A stretch of 19,659 nucleotides of DNA from Bacteroides sp. (GTDB lineage: Bacteria; Bacteroidota; Bacteroidia; Bacteroidales; Bacteroidaceae). The notes under the pieces are model-generated. The model did no database searches, was not told the origin of the DNA, and was given only the letters and a program-made list of their open reading frames with translations. Location of the stretch: assembly GCA_030151635.1 (NCBI GenBank), contig JASLDF010000090.1, positions 1 to 19,659 of the forward strand, written 5' to 3'. Both the position numbers and the translations under genes were made by a program. Shown here one piece after another: positions 14,842-19,659 of this stretch. How positions within the stretch are numbered: the stretch's first letter is position 1; each line of letters opens with the position of its first letter.

Positions 14842-14849
14842 CAAAGATA
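14842..14849 (-). promoter_or_regulatory. Bacteroidota -7 promoter element for the radical SAM gene
   Basis: Minus-strand TATCTTTG is the most typical form of the Bacteroidota -7 element and lies 19 bases upstream of the start at 14822. The other part of the 254-bp gap up to 15076 contains only a spaced 10-bp inverted repeat and the next promoter. Confidence 0.6.
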
Positions 14850-15022
14850 CATTATTTAGAACAAATCTACATTGTTGGAGTAAAACTTTTCAAGGCGTTA
14901 TTCTGTACAATCAGTTAAACAACAAATTAGCAATTTAAAAGAGGTTTGAAAAGTTCCTTTAGAGCACTCGTATAGGTGCAATTATATTGATGTATAAGGG
15001 TGTTTCAATGAGCTATTTTTTA

Positions 15023-15030
15023 TACATTTG
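15023..15030 (+). promoter_or_regulatory. Bacteroidota -7 promoter element for dipeptidyl-peptidase IV
   Basis: TACATTTG is a full consensus match ending 46 bases before the ATG at 15077. A TTTCA at 15003-15007 is a weak -33 candidate. Confidence 0.5.
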
Positions 15031-15076
15031 TAATTGTACACACTACTTAAGAAATAGAAAATAAGTTATATAAATT

Positions 15077-17263
15077 ATGAGAAAAATACATTTAGCATTA
15101 TTGTTTTGCTTTATAACATTGGCAAGTATGGCTCAAAATACAAAGCAGATTGAGTTGGCAGATGTCGTAAATGGCAAGTTTACGCCAGATAATATTTACG
15201 GTGTGATTCCCATGAACGATGGTGAACACTACACACAGCGTAATTCTGAGGGAACGCAAATTATTAAGTATTCGTTTAAAACGGGGAAGCAAGTAGAAGT
15301 GATTTTTGATGTTGATAAAGCAAGAGATTGTACGATTAAATCGTTCGATAGCTATACTTTTTCTCCTGATGGAACTAAAATTTTGATTGCTACCGAAACT
15401 AAATCAATTTATAGAAGATCATTCACTGCTGTTCACTATGTGTATACTATTTCGAGAAATATTGTAGAACCTTTATCTGAAAATGGACCGCAACAAGCTC
15501 CTGTATTTTCTCCTGATGGGCATCTGGTGGCTTTTGTAAGAGATAATAACATATTCTTGGTTAAGTTCTTGTACAACAATAGTGAATCTCAAGTAACAAC
15601 AGATGGAAAGTTTAATGAGATTTTAAATGGTATTCCTGATTGGGTTTACGAAGAGGAATTCAGTTTTAATCGTGCATTAGAATTTAGTGCAGATAGTAAA
15701 ATGTTAGCCTACATAAAATTCAACGAATCGAATGTTGAATCGTATTCACTACCGATGTATGCAGGTGCTGCACCTCGCCATGAGGAGTATGCAACTTATC
15801 CTGGAACTTATACCTATAAATATCCTAAAACGGGTCAGGAGAATTCAAAAGTATCTGTCCATACGTTTGATATAAAAAGTATGGTAACCCGCAAATTAGA
15901 TGTTCCTGTCGATGCAGATGGTTACATTCCAAGAATTCGTTTTACTAAAGACAGTAATAAATTAGCTGTCATGACCATGAATCGTCATCAAAACAGATTG
16001 GAGATTTATATGGCAAATCCAAAATCAACATTGGTGAAATTGGCATTGAGAGATGAAAGTAAATACTACATTGAAGAGAGTGCGTTAGATAACATAGAAT
16101 TCTACGAAAACAACTTTAGTTTGGTAAGCGAACGAGATGGTCATGCTCATCTTTATTGGTATAGCTTGAATGGAAACTTAATTAAACAAGTGACCAAAGG
16201 TAAGTTTGAAGTAATGAATTTCTTGGGTTGGAATGAAAAAGAAAATGTATTCTTCTACCAAAGTAATGAAGGAAATCCAACGGAGAGTGCAATCTATAAA
16301 ATAGACCGCCGAGGAGTAAAAACATTATTGACTCCAAGTAAAGGTTTGAACAATGCTATTTTTAGTAGTAATATGGAATATTTTATGAACAAGTACACAA
16401 GCTTTGCTATACCAATGGAAGTTACGCTATGTAATAAAAATGGTAAAGTTATGCACACGATGATTGACAATAGTGATTTGATCACAGAGTTGAGTCATTA
16501 TGATATTCCTCAAAAAGAAATGTTCTCTTTTAAAACAAGCACGGGCACATCATTGAATGGTTGGGTAATGAAACCTACAAATTTTGATGCAACTAAGAAA
16601 TACCCTGTGTTGCTATATCAATATAGTGGTCCTGGGAGCCAACAAGTCCAAAATAAATGGGGACTTAGCTGGGAAACTTATATGGCAACGCAAGGTTACA
16701 TTGTAGCTTGTGTGGATGGTCGTGGGACTGGTGGTCGAGGAGAAGAGTTCAAAAAATGTACCTATTTATATCTAGGGGTTAAAGAGGCCGAAGACCAAGT
16801 TGAAACTGCTAAGTATTTTGCGACTCAAAACTATGTTGATGCCGATAGAATTGGTATTTGGGGGTGGAGCTTTGGAGGTTATACAACCATAATGAGTATG
16901 AGTGAAGGAACTCCTGTGTTTAAAGCGGGTGTCGCTGTGGCTCCAGTTACAGATTGGAGATATTATGACACAATTTATGGCGAACGTTTTATGCGTACTC
17001 CTAATGAAAATTTTGAAGGTTATGAAGCAACGTCAGCATTTACAAGAGCGGATAAGTTACATGGTAACTTGTTGATTATTCATGGACTTAATGATGATAA
17101 TGTTCATTATCAAAATGTAGCAGAATATTCTGAATGTTTAGTTCAAAAGAATATCCCATTTGATATGCATGTTTACACTAATAGAAATCATGGTATCCAT
17201 GGTGGAAAAACACGAATGCACCTTTATACTAAGATTACAAATTATTTTAAGGCGAATCTTTAA
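15077..17263 (+). CDS. Dipeptidyl-peptidase IV, S9 family serine peptidase
   Basis: This exported peptidase removes Xaa-Pro or Xaa-Ala dipeptides from peptide N-termini, feeding amino acids to an asaccharolytic or mixed diet. The 728 residues begin with a signal peptide (hydrophobic 4-17, likely cleavage after MAQ at 20). The N-terminal eight-bladed beta-propeller covers about 40-480 and carries DWVYEEE at 188-194, whose glutamates anchor the substrate N-terminus. The alpha/beta-hydrolase domain covers about 490-728, with Ser598 in GWSFGGY, Asp673 in GLNDDNVH and His705 in NRNHG as the catalytic triad. All key residues are intact. No type IX secretion tail is seen, so it is probably periplasmic. 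It has its own promoter, and a short hairpin separates it from lipA, 72 bp downstream. Confidence 0.95.
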   Translation: MRKIHLALLFCFITLASMAQNTKQIELADVVNGKFTPDNIYGVIPMNDGEHYTQRNSEGTQIIKYSFKTGKQVEVIFDVDKARDCTIKSFDSYTFSPDGTKILIATETKSIYRRSFTAVHYVYTISRNIVEPLSENGPQQAPVFSPDGHLVAFVRDNNIFLVKFLYNNSESQVTTDGKFNEILNGIPDWVYEEEFSFNRALEFSADSKMLAYIKFNESNVESYSLPMYAGAAPRHEEYATYPGTYTYKYPKTGQENSKVSVHTFDIKSMVTRKLDVPVDADGYIPRIRFTKDSNKLAVMTMNRHQNRLEIYMANPKSTLVKLALRDESKYYIEESALDNIEFYENNFSLVSERDGHAHLYWYSLNGNLIKQVTKGKFEVMNFLGWNEKENVFFYQSNEGNPTESAIYKIDRRGVKTLLTPSKGLNNAIFSSNMEYFMNKYTSFAIPMEVTLCNKNGKVMHTMIDNSDLITELSHYDIPQKEMFSFKTSTGTSLNGWVMKPTNFDATKKYPVLLYQYSGPGSQQVQNKWGLSWETYMATQGYIVACVDGRGTGGRGEEFKKCTYLYLGVKEAEDQVETAKYFATQNYVDADRIGIWGWSFGGYTTIMSMSEGTPVFKAGVAVAPVTDWRYYDTIYGERFMRTPNENFEGYEATSAFTRADKLHGNLLIIHGLNDDNVHYQNVAEYSECLVQKNIPFDMHVYTNRNHGIHGGKTRMHLYTKITNYFKANL

Positions 17264-17278
17264 TTGAAATAATACTTT

Positions 17279-17318
17279 ATAAGCACCACTTTTTTATTAA
17301 ATTGTGGTGCTTATTTAT
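17279..17318 (+). terminator. Weak terminator or attenuating hairpin between the peptidase gene and lipA
   Basis: ATAAGCACCAC (17279-17289) pairs perfectly with GTGGTGCTTAT (17304-17314) across a 14-nt AT-rich loop. The tail TTATT is only partly U-rich, so termination may be incomplete and lipA may receive readthrough. Confidence 0.6.
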
Positions 17319-17335
17319 TAGAACTAAATCAATAC

Positions 17336-18181
17336 ATGAAACAACACGTCAGAAAACCAGATTGGTTGAAAATTAAAATAGGAACAAACCTTCGTTATAC
17401 AGAAACGAAGAAAATTGTTGAGAATCATTGTCTACATACAATTTGTAGTAGTGGACGTTGTCCGAACCTAGGTGAATGCTGGGGGAGGGGGACTGCTACA
17501 TTTATGATTGCTGGAGATATTTGTACTCGTAGCTGTAAGTTTTGCAATACACAAACGGGTAAGCCTCTGGCGCTAGATGAGAATGAACCTGATAACTTGG
17601 CTAAGTCTATTTCGCTAATGAAGTTAGAGCATGCTGTGGTAACATCGGTAGATCGAGATGATTTGGATGATTTGGGTGCAGTGCATTGGGCTTCAACAAT
17701 TCGTAAAATCAAAGAGGTAAATCCAACAACAACGCTCGAAGTTTTAATACCAGATTTTCAAGGAAGAAATGAGTTGGTTGACTTAGTTATTCAAGCTCAA
17801 CCGGATATTATTTCGCACAATATGGAGACCATCAGAAGAATAACTCCATTAGTAAGAAGTGCAGCCAAATATGAGCAAAGTCTGGAAGTTTTGCGTCATA
17901 TTGCAGCTAGTGGTATGCGTACCAAAACAGGTATAATGGTTGGTTTAGGAGAAAAACCAGAAGAGGTTTATGCCTTGATGGATGAGCTTGTAGCTGCAGG
18001 TTGTCACATTATCACAATAGGTCAATATCTTCAACCTAGTCGTAAACATTACCCTGTAGAAGAGTATGTTACGCCAGCCCAATTTGATGAATACCGTAGA
18101 GTTGGTTTAGAAAAAGGCTTTGAAGTTGTGGAGAGTGGACCACTAGTTCGCTCGTCTTATCATGCCGAAAAGCATATTTAG
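17336..18181 (+). CDS. lipA: Lipoyl synthase
   Basis: LipA is a radical SAM enzyme that inserts two sulfur atoms into protein-bound octanoyl groups, making the lipoyl cofactor of 2-oxoacid dehydrogenases and the glycine cleavage system. Both cluster motifs are intact: the auxiliary cluster cysteines C37, C42 and C48 (ICSSGRCPNLGECW) and the radical SAM cysteines C63, C67 and C70 (CTRSCKFC). The C-terminal RSSYHA at 272-277 supplies the serine ligand of the auxiliary cluster. The length of 281 residues is at the short end of the normal range and nothing is missing. It lies downstream of the peptidase gene after a hairpin. lipB is not in the window. Confidence 0.97.
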   Translation: MKQHVRKPDWLKIKIGTNLRYTETKKIVENHCLHTICSSGRCPNLGECWGRGTATFMIAGDICTRSCKFCNTQTGKPLALDENEPDNLAKSISLMKLEHAVVTSVDRDDLDDLGAVHWASTIRKIKEVNPTTTLEVLIPDFQGRNELVDLVIQAQPDIISHNMETIRRITPLVRSAAKYEQSLEVLRHIAASGMRTKTGIMVGLGEKPEEVYALMDELVAAGCHIITIGQYLQPSRKHYPVEEYVTPAQFDEYRRVGLEKGFEVVESGPLVRSSYHAEKHI

Positions 18182-18254
18182 TTTTATATATTCGTTGAAC
18201 CATATCTATTTAGTAGTTGTTCTTACTAGACAAATCCATTATTTGTAAAGAACT

Positions 18255-19370
18255 ATGAGGAAGAAAAATATATCTTCTGCATTTAATATGTCGCTTGGCT
18301 TTATCCCACTATTGGTAACACTAATATTAAGCCAAACCACAACGCAGGATATCGCAATATATACGGGAACAGGGGTTGCTGCTATTGCAACAATAGTGTC
18401 GGCTGTACGCAAAGGAGTTAAAATACCAAAGTTTATTTTATTTCTTTCAACTGCCATATTGACTACGTTTACAATTGCTAGTTTAATTTATAAAGGGTAT
18501 TGTCCTTATGATTATCTACCAATAACTATTGAAGTTTCCGTATTTGTAGCGATGGCTATTCTGTATCTTCACAAGAAGAAATTCATAGCACTTCTAATTC
18601 GAAAACAAGGGTCTTGCAATAAACACTTTTATATACAGGGTGCGGAATCTGCGATTGTTTCTTCTCGTATATTTTTGATTGTTGCGGCAGTTCACTTCAT
18701 TATTCTAGGAGTTTTTGGAATGATGACGGGCGATATGTTTGGTAGTCAGCAGAAGATGCTATATCATATTCTTCCAATTGTGGTATTTGTATTGGTGATG
18801 ATTTTCAATGAAATTGCTATTTTCTATTTTAATAGAATTACTACTCATATTGAATATCTTCCTATAGTAAATTTGAAAGGAACTGTGATTGGCAAGACGC
18901 TTGCTTTAGATGCTTTAAATTATAAAAATGAATTTATAAATCCAGTTATTCGCATTTTTGCGGCTTCTCGGGGAAAAGTGTACTTATGTAACCGTTCGTC
19001 TAACTGCATTATTGAGAAGAATAAGTTGGATATCCCTATGGAATGCTACTTAAGATATGGAGAAACTTTGGAAGAAGGTGCACAACGATTGTTGAAAAAT
19101 GCCTTTCCTAAATTAAAGAAAGAGAAACCAATCTTCAACTTAGTTTATCATTTTAAAAATGAAGAGACGAATCGCTTGAACTATCTTTTCCTAATTGATG
19201 TTGATGATGAATCATTAATCCATAATCCTAGTTTCAAGAATGGTAAACTTTGGACTTTAGACGAAATAGATGCAATTCAGAATGATAATTCTTTAAGTGC
19301 ACCTTTCCGTCAAGAGTACGAGCATATCAAAAATATTATTTGTATAAGAGAAAAATACAAGGGACTTTAG
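18255..19370 (+). CDS. Membrane protein with C-terminal degenerate Nudix-like domain
   Basis: The 371-residue product appears to have six hydrophobic segments in its N-terminal half (about 13-29, 33-51, 58-79, 89-106, 136-157 and 168-192) and no signal peptide, then a soluble domain of about 175 residues that should be cytoplasmic. That domain has the shape of a Nudix fold: LALDALNYKNEFINPVIRIF near 216-235, a strand KVYLCNR at 241-247, then RYGETLEEGAQRLLKNAF at 267-284 where a Nudix box would be. E270 and R278 are in place, but the REUxEE core reads RLLKNA, so the metal-binding glutamates are gone and hydrolysis is unlikely. Specific function unrecognised. It lies 73 bp after lipA with no clear promoter, and its last 35 bases overlap the opposing gene. 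Confidence 0.65.
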   Translation: MRKKNISSAFNMSLGFIPLLVTLILSQTTTQDIAIYTGTGVAAIATIVSAVRKGVKIPKFILFLSTAILTTFTIASLIYKGYCPYDYLPITIEVSVFVAMAILYLHKKKFIALLIRKQGSCNKHFYIQGAESAIVSSRIFLIVAAVHFIILGVFGMMTGDMFGSQQKMLYHILPIVVFVLVMIFNEIAIFYFNRITTHIEYLPIVNLKGTVIGKTLALDALNYKNEFINPVIRIFAASRGKVYLCNRSSNCIIEKNKLDIPMECYLRYGETLEEGAQRLLKNAFPKLKKEKPIFNLVYHFKNEETNRLNYLFLIDVDDESLIHNPSFKNGKLWTLDEIDAIQNDNSLSAPFRQEYEHIKNIICIREKYKGL

Positions 19371-19659
19371 TTAAGTCTGGCGTCTTTTTCTTCCATTCTT
19401 GTACTGTTTTAGTTTGAATGTATTCTCCTTCACAGGTGATGTTTGCTGCTATGCATAATTTAGTTTGTGCTTGGCAGTGTTGCAAAATATCTTCTAACAT
19501 TTTATGGTTTCTATAAGGAGTCTCAATGAAAAGTTGAGTTTGATCTTCTTTGTAGATTCGTGTTTCCAGTTTTTTAAGGCTGTGCATTCTCTCATTCGCA
19601 TCAATTGGAAGATAACCATTGAATGCGAAACTTTGTCCATTAAAACCAGAGCCCATAAC
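19336..19659 (-). CDS. RsmI-like SAM-dependent methyltransferase, C-terminal part cut by the window edge
   Basis: About 107 C-terminal residues are visible; the frame stays open to the right edge, so the start lies outside. The sequence SGFNGQSFAFNGYLP, then EDQTQLFIETPYRN, CIAANITCEGE and PCIFLLYK is that of the Bacteroidota relatives of RsmI in the tetrapyrrole methylase superfamily, which use S-adenosylmethionine. True RsmI 2'-O-methylates C1402 of 16S rRNA; this shorter branch may have another target. The ATG at 19656 is an internal methionine, not the start. It runs convergent to the Nudix-like gene and overlaps it by 35 bases. The methylase-lipA-peptidase neighbourhood is, from memory, common in Bacteroidales. 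Confidence 0.8.
   Translation of the reverse strand, partial: VMGSGFNGQSFAFNGYLPIDANERMHSLKKLETRIYKEDQTQLFIETPYRNHKMLEDILQHCQAQTKLCIAANITCEGEYIQTKTVQEWKKKTPDLTKVPCIFLLYK

Noticed and set aside
1..19659. Defence island, prophage, transposon or CRISPR array
   Set aside because: No direct-repeat arrays, transposase or integrase motifs, terminal inverted repeats or shifts in base composition were seen; the genes are chromosomal core types.

Overview
The window looks like ordinary chromosomal DNA from a low-GC member of the Bacteroidota, most likely the order Bacteroidales. Three things support this: the ValS, LipA, RuvA and dipeptidyl-peptidase IV sequences resemble that group; many genes are preceded by a good match to the Bacteroidota -7 promoter element TAnnTTTG; and Shine-Dalgarno sequences are nearly absent. 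I cannot resolve the genus. There is no mobile element, CRISPR array, phage gene, tRNA or rRNA, and no gene-free stretch longer than about 255 bases.

Layout. The left edge holds the first 19 codons of mazG (minus), divergent from valS (plus). Next come two secreted proteins on the plus strand: a small beta-barrel-like protein and a YD/RHS-like repeat protein. A 22-bp bidirectional terminator separates these from a minus-strand block: a membrane-anchored bacterial PH-domain protein, a ZupT-type zinc transporter and diaminopimelate dehydrogenase (ddh and zupT are 15 bp apart). Divergent from ddh is a tight plus-strand cluster of ruvA, a probable DUF3843 protein and a previously easy-to-miss 41-residue lysine-rich ORF. 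A lipoprotein (minus) and the CCA-adding enzyme with an HD domain (plus) then share a divergent promoter region. After a hairpin-rich intergenic region come nagB, a flavodiiron protein and a YhcC-type radical SAM protein, all minus. The right end has dipeptidyl-peptidase IV, lipA and a membrane protein with a degenerate Nudix domain (plus), converging with and slightly overlapping the truncated C-terminus of an RsmI-like methyltransferase (minus).

Together the genes are mostly housekeeping: translation (valS, cca), nucleotide sanitation (mazG), DNA repair (ruvA), peptidoglycan and lysine precursor synthesis (ddh), amino-sugar catabolism (nagB), oxygen or NO defence (flavodiiron protein), peptide breakdown (DPP IV) and lipoate synthesis (lipA). 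I did not find a convincing new multi-gene system. The items most worth a second look are the membrane protein whose Nudix box has lost its catalytic glutamates, the 41-residue basic ORF with an unusually good Shine-Dalgarno sequence, and an 18-bp perfect hairpin with no U-tract between cca and nagB.
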